From the NCBI GenBank assembly GCA_023664775.1, contig JAMPEW010000032.1, positions 1 to 33,651 on the forward strand: DNA of 33,651 nt, given 5' to 3'. The DNA comes from Clostridium sp. Its GTDB lineage: Bacteria; Bacillota; Clostridia; Lachnospirales; Lachnospiraceae. Positions 7,719 to 16,303 of this stretch are shown here, one piece after another (the stretch's first letter is position 1; each line of letters starts with the position of its first letter). Below the pieces are notes generated by a model. The model did no database searches, was not told where the DNA came from, and saw only the letters and a list, made by a program, of their open reading frames with translations. The position numbers and the translations under genes were made by a program.

Positions 7719-7746
7719 TTGTATTTAAAAATACCTATGTTATAAT
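7719..7746 (+). promoter_or_regulatory. Promoter of the DnaD/helicase-loader operon
   Basis: TTGTAT, 16-base spacer, TATAAT, ending 24 bases before the first start codon. It drives at least the DnaD-domain gene and the overlapping ATPase gene, and prs may follow from the same transcript. Confidence 0.65.
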
Positions 7747-7770
7747 GCACATGACGAAGGTCAAAGGGGT

Positions 7771-8907
7771 ATGCAAAATATGAAAAATATTACGATTTCA
7801 ACAGAAAACAGTGAGACATATTCTTCGATTTCAAACTTTTTTATTGACTACTACATGACGGATGCAAATGGAGAGTTTGTAAAGGTGTACCTTTATTTAG
7901 TACGTTTGTTAAGCAACAATGCAGCCATAACCGTAGCAGAAATCGCAGACCATTTTAATCTTACTGAAAATGATATATGCCGTGCAATAAAATATTGGAT
8001 CAGCAAAAATGTACTCAGGCTGAACTACAACGGAAAGGGACAGCTAAGCGGCATCGTTCTCTTACCACTCCACCCTTCCGAGGACAGCCTTAAAATGTCC
8101 TCCGATGCAGTGTCTATTTTAAGACCGGACGACATGGATATTGTGGAAGCGGCTGAGCCTGAGGTACGTGTACATGATTTTGTCAAGCCTAAGCCGGCTA
8201 AAAAAACGGTGGACCTTACTGCTCCGCCGAAGCCAAAGCTTACGCCAAAGGACATTGACGAAAAGATGTCCGATGATGATTGGTCCGACATTGTGTATCA
8301 GGTGGAAACACTGTTTGGCAAGCAGATTTCAACGCGTGATGCTGAAACGCTTATTTACATATATGATGTTCTTAAATTCAGCGTTGACTTGTTTGAATAC
8401 CTGATTGAATATTGTACGACAATGAACAAAAAGAACTGCCGTTACATGGAGGCTGTTGCAATTGCGTGGTACAATGACGGAATCACAACAAGACAGCAGG
8501 CGAAGGAACAGTCAAGCGTAACAAATGGAATCACGCGTATTGTATTTAAGGCATTGGGAATACGACGTGCCAATCCAACCAACATTGAGCTTGCATACAT
8601 TTCCACATGGAGCAAGGATTTCGGCTTTTCAGCGGAAATGATAGAAAAGGCATGCGAGCGTGCCATAGAAGCAAAACCAAGCTCAGCTAACTTTGCATAC
8701 ATAAACGGAATTTTGGAAAACTGGAACAAAAACAATGTAAAGACATTTGAGGATATTGACCGATTAGACAGGGAGTTCGTTGCAAAGGCAAGCCGCAAAC
8801 AAAGCACTTCAAACATAAGCAGCTTTAATAACTTTAAGCAGACAAAGCTTGATAACGAGCTTACCGAAATGGAACAATTATTTCTAAAAGAGGTAAATAA
8901 CAAATGA
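7771..8907 (+). CDS. DnaD-domain replication protein
   Basis: A 378-residue protein of the DnaD/DnaB primosome family of Firmicutes, which remodels origin DNA and helps load the replicative helicase. Residues about 22-100 form the winged-helix N-domain (KVYLYLVRLLSNNAA, then an HTH around NLTENDICRAI). An acidic, Pro/Lys-rich linker runs to about 170. Two copies of the DnaB_2-type helical domain follow, at about 172-250 (containing YIYDVLKFSVDLFEYLI) and 255-335 (ending in AYINGILENW). Two nearby ATGs compete: 7771 has GAAGG at 10 bases, and 7780 has GGGG at 10 bases. The stop overlaps the next start (ATGA), so it is coupled to the helicase-loader gene. DnaA boxes lie just upstream. Confidence 0.88.
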   Translation: MQNMKNITISTENSETYSSISNFFIDYYMTDANGEFVKVYLYLVRLLSNNAAITVAEIADHFNLTENDICRAIKYWISKNVLRLNYNGKGQLSGIVLLPLHPSEDSLKMSSDAVSILRPDDMDIVEAAEPEVRVHDFVKPKPAKKTVDLTAPPKPKLTPKDIDEKMSDDDWSDIVYQVETLFGKQISTRDAETLIYIYDVLKFSVDLFEYLIEYCTTMNKKNCRYMEAVAIAWYNDGITTRQQAKEQSSVTNGITRIVFKALGIRRANPTNIELAYISTWSKDFGFSAEMIEKACERAIEAKPSSANFAYINGILENWNKNNVKTFEDIDRLDREFVAKASRKQSTSNISSFNNFKQTKLDNELTEMEQLFLKEVNNK

Positions 8908-9947
8908 GTTACTTTGCACTAAGCACAGAAGATATTATTCGCGGATATGAAAAAACAAGATTAAACAATAAGCGGCTGCTTCAAGAGAGACGTTTGGCTG
9001 TATATATCAAAATCCCCCGCATTGAGGAGCTTGATGAGCAGGCTACAAACTATCATATAGAAGCAGCTAAAAGGCGTGCCCTTGGTTTGGATAACGACAA
9101 GACCACTACCAACTCCACCAAGGAAAAAATCCACAAAATCAATGCTGAAAAGAAGCATCTTTTACTTGACGCAGGCTACCCTTCTGATTATTTAGAGCCT
9201 GTCTACAACTGTACGAAATGCAAGGATACAGGGTATATCGAGGTAAGCGACGATTCACACGCATTACCCCTTATCAGAAAATGCAACTGCTATACGAAGC
9301 AGATTATAGACTGCCTTTACATTCAGTCCAATCTTAAAAATGTGCTTCAAAAGGAGAATTTTGATACCTTTAATTTGGAATACTATAGCAATGTACAGGG
9401 CAGCCAGCAGTATTCTCCTAAGGAAAACATGAAAAATATACTAAAGCGCGCCCATGAATTTACGGAGGGCTTTCAGCAAACAAAAACTGAGCGTGGAAAT
9501 ATACTGATATACGGTGAAACGGGTATGGGAAAAACCTTTCTTACCAACTGTATTGCAAAGGAGCTTTTAGATACGGGACACTCTGTTCTATATCTTTCTG
9601 CAAGCGAGCTGTTTGAAAAGCTGATTGCAGATTATGTTATGAACCATAAAAAGGAATTGGAGGAGCTCTATCAATATACCTACACCTGCGAGCTTCTTGT
9701 TATAGACGATTTAGGCACAGAGCTTACAAACAATTTTGTGCTTTCCTCTCTGTTTGAGATAATTAATCAGCGCGGCGTATGCGGCAAGTCTACGCTTATT
9801 TCGACAAACCTTACAATGCCGCAGTTAAGGGAACGCTATTCCGAGAGGATAATGTCAAGAATAATAGCAGATTACATCGTATTTTATATGTACGGTGATA
9901 ATATAAGATATCAAAAGAGAAAAAATGCAATTAACTCAATTACATAA
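8904..9947 (+). CDS. DnaC/DnaI-like helicase loader ATPase
   Basis: A 347-residue AAA+ ATPase of the DnaC/DnaI/IstB type. Residues 100-130 carry a Cys cluster (C103, C106, C127, C129) that probably binds zinc, as in the N-domain of DnaI-type loaders. The ATPase core has Walker A GETGMGKT (204-211), Walker B LLVIDDLGTE (264-273), a sensor-1 STNL and a C-terminal Arg-rich segment (RERYSERIMSRI). IstB, the transposition helper, shares this core. However, coupling to a DnaD-domain gene (4-base overlap) and the zinc-type N-domain support the replication role of loading the DnaB-family helicase. No transposase is nearby. Confidence 0.9.
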   Translation: MSYFALSTEDIIRGYEKTRLNNKRLLQERRLAVYIKIPRIEELDEQATNYHIEAAKRRALGLDNDKTTTNSTKEKIHKINAEKKHLLLDAGYPSDYLEPVYNCTKCKDTGYIEVSDDSHALPLIRKCNCYTKQIIDCLYIQSNLKNVLQKENFDTFNLEYYSNVQGSQQYSPKENMKNILKRAHEFTEGFQQTKTERGNILIYGETGMGKTFLTNCIAKELLDTGHSVLYLSASELFEKLIADYVMNHKKELEELYQYTYTCELLVIDDLGTELTNNFVLSSLFEIINQRGVCGKSTLISTNLTMPQLRERYSERIMSRIIADYIVFYMYGDNIRYQKRKNAINSIT

Positions 9948-9964
9948 GCTATGGAGGAAAAATC

Positions 9965-11173
9965 ATGCCGGATTCAAGCAAACTAATTAATGTACCTGTA
10001 GGAAAGCTGGGTATCATCCCTCTGCAAAGCTGCAAAGCCTTAGGTGAAAAGGTTGACAGCTACATCGCAAAATGGAGAGCCCAACGGCACAACGAGCACA
10101 AGGATAATCTTACATTTACAGGATATGAAAAAGACTCCTATATTTTAAAGTCTGCCTGCCCGCGTTTCGGTTCAGGCGAAGCCAAGGGCACGCTATCTGA
10201 ATCAGTCCGTGGAACGGATCTTTACCTTTTGGTGGATGTTGTAAACCACAATATCGAATATTCCATCTGCGGCAAAAAAAATATGATGTCGCCTGACGAC
10301 CATTATTCTGATTTGAAGCGTATTATTGCGGCTATCGGCGGCAAATCAAACAGGATAACGGTTATTATGCCGTTTTTATATGAGAGCAGACAGCACAAAA
10401 GAAACAACAGGGAATCCTTAGATTGTGCAATCGCACTTCAGGAGCTTGTGGGAATGGGCGTTGACAATATCATTACATTTGATGCCCACGACCCAAGAGT
10501 GCAAAACGCCATTCCGAGAAGCGGCTTTGAAAATATTATGCCGACTTACCAGTTTATCAAGACGCTGCTCTTATCCACCCCTGACCTCAAGCTTGACAGC
10601 GACCATATGATGGTTATAAGTCCTGATGAGGGCGCCATGAACAGGGCAATTTATTTTGCAAACCATCTTGGCGTTGATGTGGGAATGTTTTATAAGAGGC
10701 GTGATTACACCACGATTGTAAACGGCAAGAATCCAATTGTGGCACATGAATTTCTTGGTGATTCCGTTGACGGCAAGGACGTGATTATCGTAGATGATAT
10801 GATTGCCTCCGGCGAAAGCATGCTTGATGTCGCAAGGGAGCTTAAACGCCGCAAGGCAAGACGTGTTTATGCGCTTGCAACCTTCGGATTATTTACAAAT
10901 GGTTTAGAGGTATTTGATGACTGTCATAAAGAGGGCATCATTGAGAAGGTAATTACCACAAACCTGACCTATCAAATGCCTGAGCTTTTTGAAAGATCAT
11001 GGTATGGCTCTGCCGACCTCAGCAAATATATTGCAACGCTGATTGACCACCTGAACCATAACGCTTCCATCAGTGGTCTGCTTGACCAGTCTGAGCGTAT
11101 TCAGGCACGTATTCAGGAATACAAGGAATGCGGAACCATTACACCGAATTATAAGGCACCAGAGCTTGACTAA
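9965..11173 (+). CDS. prs: Ribose-phosphate pyrophosphokinase (long form)
   Basis: A 402-residue PRPP synthetase, making PRPP from ribose 5-phosphate and ATP for nucleotide, His, Trp and NAD synthesis. Recognisable parts are MPFLYESRQHKR, FDAHDPRVQN near residue 168, the loop SPDEGAMNRA, and the PRPP-binding VIIVDDMIASGESM near 274-287. It is about 85 residues longer than standard bacterial enzymes, with extra sequence at the N-terminus (before residue 90) and a longer C-terminal tail. The ATG follows TGGAGG. It starts 17 bases after the helicase-loader gene and ends at a strong terminator, so it may be the last gene of that operon. Confidence 0.92.
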   Translation: MPDSSKLINVPVGKLGIIPLQSCKALGEKVDSYIAKWRAQRHNEHKDNLTFTGYEKDSYILKSACPRFGSGEAKGTLSESVRGTDLYLLVDVVNHNIEYSICGKKNMMSPDDHYSDLKRIIAAIGGKSNRITVIMPFLYESRQHKRNNRESLDCAIALQELVGMGVDNIITFDAHDPRVQNAIPRSGFENIMPTYQFIKTLLLSTPDLKLDSDHMMVISPDEGAMNRAIYFANHLGVDVGMFYKRRDYTTIVNGKNPIVAHEFLGDSVDGKDVIIVDDMIASGESMLDVARELKRRKARRVYALATFGLFTNGLEVFDDCHKEGIIEKVITTNLTYQMPELFERSWYGSADLSKYIATLIDHLNHNASISGLLDQSERIQARIQEYKECGTITPNYKAPELD

Positions 11174-11175
11174 AT

Positions 11176-11207
11176 AAAAAGGGGCTGTCACAGCCCCTTT
11201 TTATTTT
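11176..11207. terminator. Bidirectional terminator between prs and the YhaN-like gene
   Basis: AAAAAGGGGCTG-TCA-CAGCCCCTTTTT is a perfect 12-bp stem with A-runs on one side and T-runs on the other. It can therefore end prs on the plus strand and the convergent minus-strand gene. Confidence 0.9.
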
Positions 11208-12895
11208 TACATGGTAATGTATTCGTATTCAATTCCTGCATCATCAAGCTGCTGCTTTGCCCCCTGATTAGCTGTTAGAAGTATGACCTGCTCCGCACCG
11301 ACCTTTCCCATGCAGCGTATCAGATTTGATGCAAAGCTTTCGTTCCCCGTAAACCAATCTTCAACTACAATAGGCATGTTATCCTTGTTCAGCAGCTTTG
11401 CCGCCGAAAGCTTCATTGACATATATACCATTTTAAGGTCATCATAGGAGAGGGTGTCAATGCCGTTATAGCTTCCATCTTTGCCGACTGCTACCCGTCC
11501 ACTTATCTCAAAACGCACATCATCATATCTGCCGTTTGTAAGAGGCGCTATAAAATCGCCCGATGCCGTAAACAGATTTTTCATTTCCCCCTGTATATTT
11601 GTTGACAGCTCATTCACTGTATTGATTGCGAAATTAATTGCATGAAGCTCCTTCTGCATTTTCTGAAGCTCAGCCTCCACAATGCCAAGCTCATCGAGAA
11701 GCTCCTGCTTTCTCCTTTTATCCTCAAGCAAATCATGCTCCTCTGCCTTGAGATCCACCTTCTTTTCTATAAATTCCTCGGCAAAGGACATGTCTATTTT
11801 AACTTCATCCTCCTCCGCCTTCTTTTGCTCAAGCTCCTGTATGACCCGCTTAAAGTCCTCCTCCGAAGGCGTTGTGACATCACCGTCAAATACGCCCTTG
11901 GCATACAAACCCTCCACTATCGTTATGATTACAAATAATATCGTACAGACAACAAAGAGCTGTCTTACGCCCTTCTCAAACGGAAGAATATATACCATAG
12001 CCGTTATCACGGCAATGACAAATAAGCCGGTAAGCAAAATAAACCATAGCTTATCCGTTATTTTTTCCTCCTTGCTTTCGCTGTCTTCCTCCTCGTCTGT
12101 AAATGTACTGTTCTTTGTAAGTGCATCAAGATTATCACTTAAAGCGTCGTCCTCCTCATAGGTTACGCCCTTGTCCGTTTCAATCAGCTTTCTCGCTTCT
12201 CGCTTTCTCTTGGCAGTTTCCATTGCAAATTCTTCTTCGACTTCCTTTATTTCCTCTCTTACTGCCTTTAGCTTATCCTCCACGCCGTCATATCGTCCGA
12301 TTTGCTCACGTATGCCCTCAGTCTCACGCTCCAGCGACCTTGTATCATACTTTCTTTTTTCATCCTTCAAGGCTTCAACAATTTCTGTCTTATTAATGTC
12401 TGCCGAACCACACAACGTCATGTTGCCTGCATATTCCATCAGCTCGTTTGACAGTGTCCTTGCATTCTCTGCCTTCGGCTTTGAAATACATAGGCTGCCT
12501 GCATATGTGTTTCTGTCCGTATCAAAAAAAGTCTCACGGAGATTATTGCTATGCTTCAGCATAAGCTCTCTGCCTGTTTTTATGTCAAGCACATTTACCT
12601 TATCGCCCCGCTTTTGAAAATCACGCTCGATAAAATATGAACTTTCATCCTTTTTTACATATACCCTGCCCGAAGCATTTTTACCACTGACTGACTTTAG
12701 GCGCTCATAATTATCATCATTTTTCTCAATGCCCTTGAAACGGTTTATCCCGTAAAACATACCAACGACAAATTCCTTAAGACTAAACCGCTTTGCCTCA
12801 CTGTCCACACAGATAAGATTGATGCCTGCCTTAAGGTCTATTTCACTGTTATTAAATTTTCCAAAATCCTTAAGTGATAGCTTATTAAGATACAT
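11207..12895 (-). CDS. Rad50/YhaN-like protein with degenerate ATPase motifs and two membrane segments
   Basis: A 562-residue protein built like YhaN/SbcC. The N-terminal ABC half has the fold cues MYLNKLSLKDFGKF and, after a gap, YFIERDF. Coiled coil follows at about 185-235, two hydrophobic segments at about 280-335 (LWFILLTGLFVIAVITAMVY and LFVVCTILFVIITIV), more coiled coil to about 430, and a C-terminal ABC half. The Walker A site, normally GxNEAGKST, reads VDSEAKRFS: the glycines and catalytic Lys are gone. The signature LSxG reads LSYDD and Walker B reads VVEDWF. ATP hydrolysis is therefore unlikely. The start directly follows the stop of the phosphoesterase gene (TAAATG). Probable scaffold partner of that protein, likely membrane-attached. 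Confidence 0.8.
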   Translation of the reverse strand: MYLNKLSLKDFGKFNNSEIDLKAGINLICVDSEAKRFSLKEFVVGMFYGINRFKGIEKNDDNYERLKSVSGKNASGRVYVKKDESSYFIERDFQKRGDKVNVLDIKTGRELMLKHSNNLRETFFDTDRNTYAGSLCISKPKAENARTLSNELMEYAGNMTLCGSADINKTEIVEALKDEKRKYDTRSLERETEGIREQIGRYDGVEDKLKAVREEIKEVEEEFAMETAKRKREARKLIETDKGVTYEEDDALSDNLDALTKNSTFTDEEEDSESKEEKITDKLWFILLTGLFVIAVITAMVYILPFEKGVRQLFVVCTILFVIITIVEGLYAKGVFDGDVTTPSEEDFKRVIQELEQKKAEEDEVKIDMSFAEEFIEKKVDLKAEEHDLLEDKRRKQELLDELGIVEAELQKMQKELHAINFAINTVNELSTNIQGEMKNLFTASGDFIAPLTNGRYDDVRFEISGRVAVGKDGSYNGIDTLSYDDLKMVYMSMKLSAAKLLNKDNMPIVVEDWFTGNESFASNLIRCMGKVGAEQVILLTANQGAKQQLDDAGIEYEYITM

Positions 12896-13963
12896 TTATC
12901 TGTCTCCAACTCCCAGCAGCGCACCAATTCCATATTCAAGTGCCTTTTGTCTTATTTCCTCAGCTTCTTCGCTTTCCTCGTCCTTCATCCTGCTCATAAA
13001 TCTTCCCAAAAGGTTATTCTCATTGCCATGATACAGCTCGTCCACATTGTAATCATACTCTGTTCTGTCAATAACCTCATTTATGTTATACCTTCTGACA
13101 ATTCCACTCAAATTAATTTCAAGGCTGCTGTCAATCGTTCCCTTGAGCAGTATTCTGTATATATTTTCTTTTCCACGATTTTTTATCTCGGCTTCCACAA
13201 TGTCCAAAATGTCAGCATTTGTACTGTCAGGCTGAAGCTCAAGCGTCATGTTTATATAGCTTCTCTTATTGCTTGCCACCCATGAAATCGTTGTATTTTT
13301 TTCCTCGTCAACCTCTCCGTAAATGTAGCCCCTGCGTCCCGTATCCGTGTAATCAAGAGGCTCAAGACAGCCAGGAAATGCCATTTTATTTTTAAGGATA
13401 TGGGTCGGCTTTCGGATGTAGCCAAGGGCAATATAATCAAAGCCTGTTTTTGCAAGCCTGTCCTTTGAAAACGGCATATGATTTTTGTCTCCACCATGTC
13501 CGAGGAGAATGTTATATGCACCCTCCCTGCCCGGCTTTAATTTCTCAAGTATTTTAGATGTGTACTCAGGCTTTCCGTAGCTGTAGCCTGTAATACATAC
13601 ATTTATATCCTCAAAATATACATTTGCAGCCTTATCCCTCGGCATAATCAGCGTGTTTGAATTAAAATCATACTGCTCCCAGACCGAGTCCTCCCCGATA
13701 TAATCACAGGAACCTGCTATGATGACGGTTTTCGTCACTGAAAGCCTGTTCAGCTGCAAATCAAGATTTTTAAGCTCCTGCAGGGTTGGTGATGCATGAA
13801 AAAGGTTGCCTGAAATAAGAAGCAGCTCCACCTTTTTTTCCTCGCAGAGCTTTACAATATTTTTAAAGCTGTCCCATAATTCATCTGCTCTCTCATCACT
13901 CCATATTTTTGTCCTGTCAGGCTTCATGCCTAAGTGAACGTCAGATATGTGTATAAATTTCAT
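12896..13963 (-). CDS. Mre11/SbcD-like metallophosphoesterase with lost metal ligands
   Basis: A 355-residue protein of the calcineurin-like SbcD/Mre11/YhaO family, whose active members are DNA nucleases. Motif I is intact (ISDVHLG, D8 and H10). The other metal-binding motifs are changed: GDLF reads GNLF (N53), GNHD reads GSCD (84-87), and GHxH reads GYIR (181-184). Only His156 (LLGHGG) of the remaining ligands is kept. The fold is recognisable over its length, so the frame is under selection, yet two-metal nuclease chemistry looks impossible. It is the first gene of a two-gene operon with the Rad50/YhaN-like gene, with GAGGTG 8 bases before the ATG and a promoter at 14043-14071. Confidence 0.82.
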   Translation of the reverse strand: MKFIHISDVHLGMKPDRTKIWSDERADELWDSFKNIVKLCEEKKVELLLISGNLFHASPTLQELKNLDLQLNRLSVTKTVIIAGSCDYIGEDSVWEQYDFNSNTLIMPRDKAANVYFEDINVCITGYSYGKPEYTSKILEKLKPGREGAYNILLGHGGDKNHMPFSKDRLAKTGFDYIALGYIRKPTHILKNKMAFPGCLEPLDYTDTGRRGYIYGEVDEEKNTTISWVASNKRSYINMTLELQPDSTNADILDIVEAEIKNRGKENIYRILLKGTIDSSLEINLSGIVRRYNINEVIDRTEYDYNVDELYHGNENNLLGRFMSRMKDEESEEAEEIRQKALEYGIGALLGVGDR

Positions 13964-14042
13964 TTCAAAAGCACCTCATTTTAAGTGATTGTTTCCTGCA
14001 GCCATGTCTTCGGCATATCGCCTTTTGACATCATTAAATTTC

Positions 14043-14071
14043 ATTATAATACGAAATGGAAAAATGTGCAA
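14043..14071 (-). promoter_or_regulatory. Promoter of the phosphoesterase/YhaN-like operon
   Basis: Minus strand TTGCAC, 17-base spacer, TATAAT. The -35 begins only 5 bases beyond the end of the DUF3783 gene. The pair can thus be expressed apart from the B12 operon, although no terminator separates them and read-through is possible. Confidence 0.7.
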
Positions 14072-14075
14072 TTAT

Positions 14076-14453
14076 TTAGCCCTGTCTTTTTTGCATGGCT
14101 TCCCTTTCCCTTGCAAGCTCCTCATACAAATCAAGTATCGTCCAATTTATATTATGGCTTGTTGCAACCGCCTTAAAGCCCACGGACGGTATGCCTAAAT
14201 TTTTGAAGGTATCAAGTATACCGTCAAGCTCGCTGCCGCTCATGCCTGCAAGCAGCATCACAGGCTCGGCAAGGTCACCTTCCCCGTATTGTTCCCCTGT
14301 GCCCTCATGCCCCGGTATGCCCATATGATTTCCGATTGTCTGCAAAAATCTTTTTTTCGGTATTTTTTTGCACTCTATTTCGCATGCAAGACATATATCT
14401 GAAATTTTTTTGTGAATGTCATTCGGATAGCTATAAAGAAGTATCTTTTTCAT
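14076..14453 (-). CDS. DUF3783-type small protein
   Basis: A 125-residue protein beginning MKKILLYSYPND. The middle holds LLAGMSGSELDGILDTF and the segment GIPSVGFKAVATSHNINWT, which match my recollection of the DUF3783 family (unknown function, common in Clostridia). It has no signal peptide or membrane segment, so it should be cytosolic. Its start overlaps the end of the Cys-rich gene by 23 bases, which ties it to the cobalamin-riboswitch operon as the last gene. A role in handling imported corrinoid is possible but is only inferred from context. Confidence 0.7.
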   Translation of the reverse strand: MKKILLYSYPNDIHKKISDICLACEIECKKIPKKRFLQTIGNHMGIPGHEGTGEQYGEGDLAEPVMLLAGMSGSELDGILDTFKNLGIPSVGFKAVATSHNINWTILDLYEELAREREAMQKRQG

Positions 14454-14688
14454 GCAGATTTTTCCTTTCTAAAACTGCCTCATAGTTTTCTGCCCTGTGG
14501 GGAAAGGTGCAGCTTGTGCATTCCTTTATTTTTCTGCCGTTTACAGTTATGTACTTAGGATTTCCGGGACATTCTTCCATATCATATAACGGACAGAAGC
14601 AGAACAGACAGTTTATATGATTTATTCCCTCATGGCATGGATAATAGTTGCAGTCCCTATTTTCAAAATATTTATAGGAGTTTTGCAT
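14431..14688 (-). CDS. Cys-rich small (probably metal-binding) protein
   Basis: An 85-residue protein with conserved Cys pairs: RDCNYYPCH, NCLFCFCPLY, MEECPG and ECTSCTFPH. This is the pattern of the cysteine-rich small domain family (Pfam PF04071 in my recollection), a probable metal-binding module often found with cobalamin genes. The frame is open to 14730, but the ATG at 14688 lies 9 bases after GGAGG and begins MQNSYKYFENRDC, so that start was chosen. It overlaps the second ECF T gene by 17 bases and the DUF3783 gene by 23 bases, so it is part of the B12 operon. Its exact job is unknown. Confidence 0.75.
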   Translation of the reverse strand: MQNSYKYFENRDCNYYPCHEGINHINCLFCFCPLYDMEECPGNPKYITVNGRKIKECTSCTFPHRAENYEAVLERKNLHEKDTSL

Positions 14689-15574
14689 GAGCATCTTCCT
14701 CCCTGTGCGTTTTCTCATATTTAATTGCATTCACGATTTCTACTCCCATCGGCAGAAGCAGGAAGCAGGCATATGACAGATAAAACAGATACGACCAACC
14801 CTTAGGTTTATACATTATGATTTCAGGGTCATACAATATCGTTGTCTGATTGAGCATCACTGCCATAAGCGTAAGGGTTATGCCTATAAAAAGCATTATC
14901 ACAAGGCTTCTGTCCCTGTTATCAAAGCGGTATATGGAAAAGGATGTCCTATGCTTTAACGTATACCCCCTGCATTTCATTGACATAGAGCTTTCCATGT
15001 AATCCTCCAATGTCCATGTAATAACGATTGACAGTATGCGCAGTCTGTTTCTTATGCCGCCTATTATTGTGCCTTGTCCTTTTCCCATTCCAATTCCTTT
15101 TCTCGACATCGCTACAGCCGCATTTCTTTCCCTTATGCGTGAAAAGCTCCTGAGAAATATGGAAATGAAAAGTGAGAGTCTTGGGAACAGCCTGCCTGCA
15201 AGGTATATTACCTTATCGGTGGAAAAAACTGCAAGCAGACAAATAAAATTCATAATAAATGCCGCTATTGTCATTCCACGCACCAGCCCATAAAAAAGTG
15301 CCTCCGCCGTAATATTATTCCCTATAAAATTTTTTCTTATGTTTGTTATTCCAAAATGATTGTAATAAGAATACCACAAACAGTAAAGTACAACAAATAA
15401 AACTAATATAAAATTAAATACCAGCTCCCGCTTTCCATTTAATTTTATCGAATAGGCAAAGGAGGATAAAAAAGCGATGACAACATAAACAGGGTGATTA
15501 AAACAAAGTATAAATGTCATGGAAAATAAAAAATATATGAAATTAATACCCGGATGATAATTTTCAAATTTCAT
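14672..15574 (-). CDS. ecfT: ECF transporter transmembrane T component (second copy)
   Basis: A 300-residue membrane protein of the EcfT/CbiQ family, which couples the ATPases to the substrate-binding S subunit. Several hydrophobic helices precede two cytoplasmic coupling motifs of the X-Arg-X type, MSRKGI and MKCRGY (the usual Ala-Arg-Gly positions). C-terminal membrane segments end near LSYACFLLLPMG. SD GAGGAA lies before the ATG, 27 bases after the S gene. This is the second T protein of the operon, while only one fused ATPase and one S gene are present. It may pair with the other T, serve a different S subunit, or be a specialised paralogue. Confidence 0.85.
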   Translation of the reverse strand: MKFENYHPGINFIYFLFSMTFILCFNHPVYVVIAFLSSFAYSIKLNGKRELVFNFILVLFVVLYCLWYSYYNHFGITNIRKNFIGNNITAEALFYGLVRGMTIAAFIMNFICLLAVFSTDKVIYLAGRLFPRLSLFISIFLRSFSRIRERNAAVAMSRKGIGMGKGQGTIIGGIRNRLRILSIVITWTLEDYMESSMSMKCRGYTLKHRTSFSIYRFDNRDRSLVIMLFIGITLTLMAVMLNQTTILYDPEIIMYKPKGWSYLFYLSYACFLLLPMGVEIVNAIKYEKTHREEDAHAKLL

Positions 15575-15601
15575 GCAGATTCCTCATAAAAGATTACGAC
15601 A

Positions 15602-16303
15602 TCACGAAATGTCATATTTAACTTTAATTCTGTTTATTCTCTCCATAAACGGCTTGCACAAAAGAAGCAGCGTCATTGCGACAGCCACGCCATGTACGGC
15701 ATTTACAGACAGCCCCGATAAATAGATAGACCATGGCGTCATATCTCCCATCATTCCGTCCATCAGGAAAAAGGTTGATGTGTCTAACAGCGGTCCAACG
15801 ATAAGCACGATAAGTAAAAAGCCGAGCAGGGCAGTTACAAGCCTCTTATTTTCATTTATTATTTTTTTCTCGTACAGGATGCCTGCTATAAACCCTGCCA
15901 TTCCAAAGGCGAACATCTGCCACGGCGTCCACGCTCCCTGTCCAAAGGTGAGATCGCTTACAAAAGCAGACAACATTCCTGAAATAAATCCTGCTGTCGG
16001 ACCAAATGCCATTCCTGTTATCATAATAATTGCCGCCATGGGCTTAAAGTGTGGAACAAAAGAAAAAGCCATTCTCGATGCAACGGCAGCCGCACTCATA
16101 ACTGACACAAGGACGATCTCTGCCGCCTGTGGTTTTTTCCCTTCAAAGCCAAAAATAAACGGCATCATTCCACCGATAATAAGCAGGGTTGCAAATAAAT
16201 AAGACCGTCCATTGCCAAGCTTCCAAAAGACAAGCAGCAGCAAAATTGAAAATAACAGCATAACGATATATCCAACCCATCTTTTTACAGATTTTCCCTG
16301 CAT
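15602..16303 (-). CDS. ECF transporter S component, predicted cobalamin-specific
   Basis: A 233-residue integral membrane protein with about six helices. It contains the ECF S-subunit hallmarks: SAAAVASRMAFSFVPHFKP, then the Gly-rich ITGMAFGPTAGFISGMLSAF, and GQGAWTPWQMFAFG. S subunits bind the vitamin and decide specificity. Here specificity for cobalamin (CblT/CbrT-like) is inferred from the cobalamin riboswitch and the transcobalamin-like surface protein in the same operon, not from binding residues. The gene overlaps the ATPase gene by 19 bases, so S and A are translationally coupled. Confidence 0.85.
   Translation of the reverse strand: MQGKSVKRWVGYIVMLLFSILLLLVFWKLGNGRSYLFATLLIIGGMMPFIFGFEGKKPQAAEIVLVSVMSAAAVASRMAFSFVPHFKPMAAIIMITGMAFGPTAGFISGMLSAFVSDLTFGQGAWTPWQMFAFGMAGFIAGILYEKKIINENKRLVTALLGFLLIVLIVGPLLDTSTFFLMDGMMGDMTPWSIYLSGLSVNAVHGVAVAMTLLLLCKPFMERINRIKVKYDIS

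Noticed and set aside
8904-9947. IstB-type transposition helper
   Set aside because: The core fold is shared, but there is no IstA-like gene, no terminal repeats, and the gene is fused by overlap to a DnaD-domain gene, so a helicase loader is more likely.
11682-12161. A Ser-rich plus-strand frame
   Set aside because: It is antisense to the coiled coil of the YhaN-like gene; Ser runs are the complement of Glu/Lys-rich codons.
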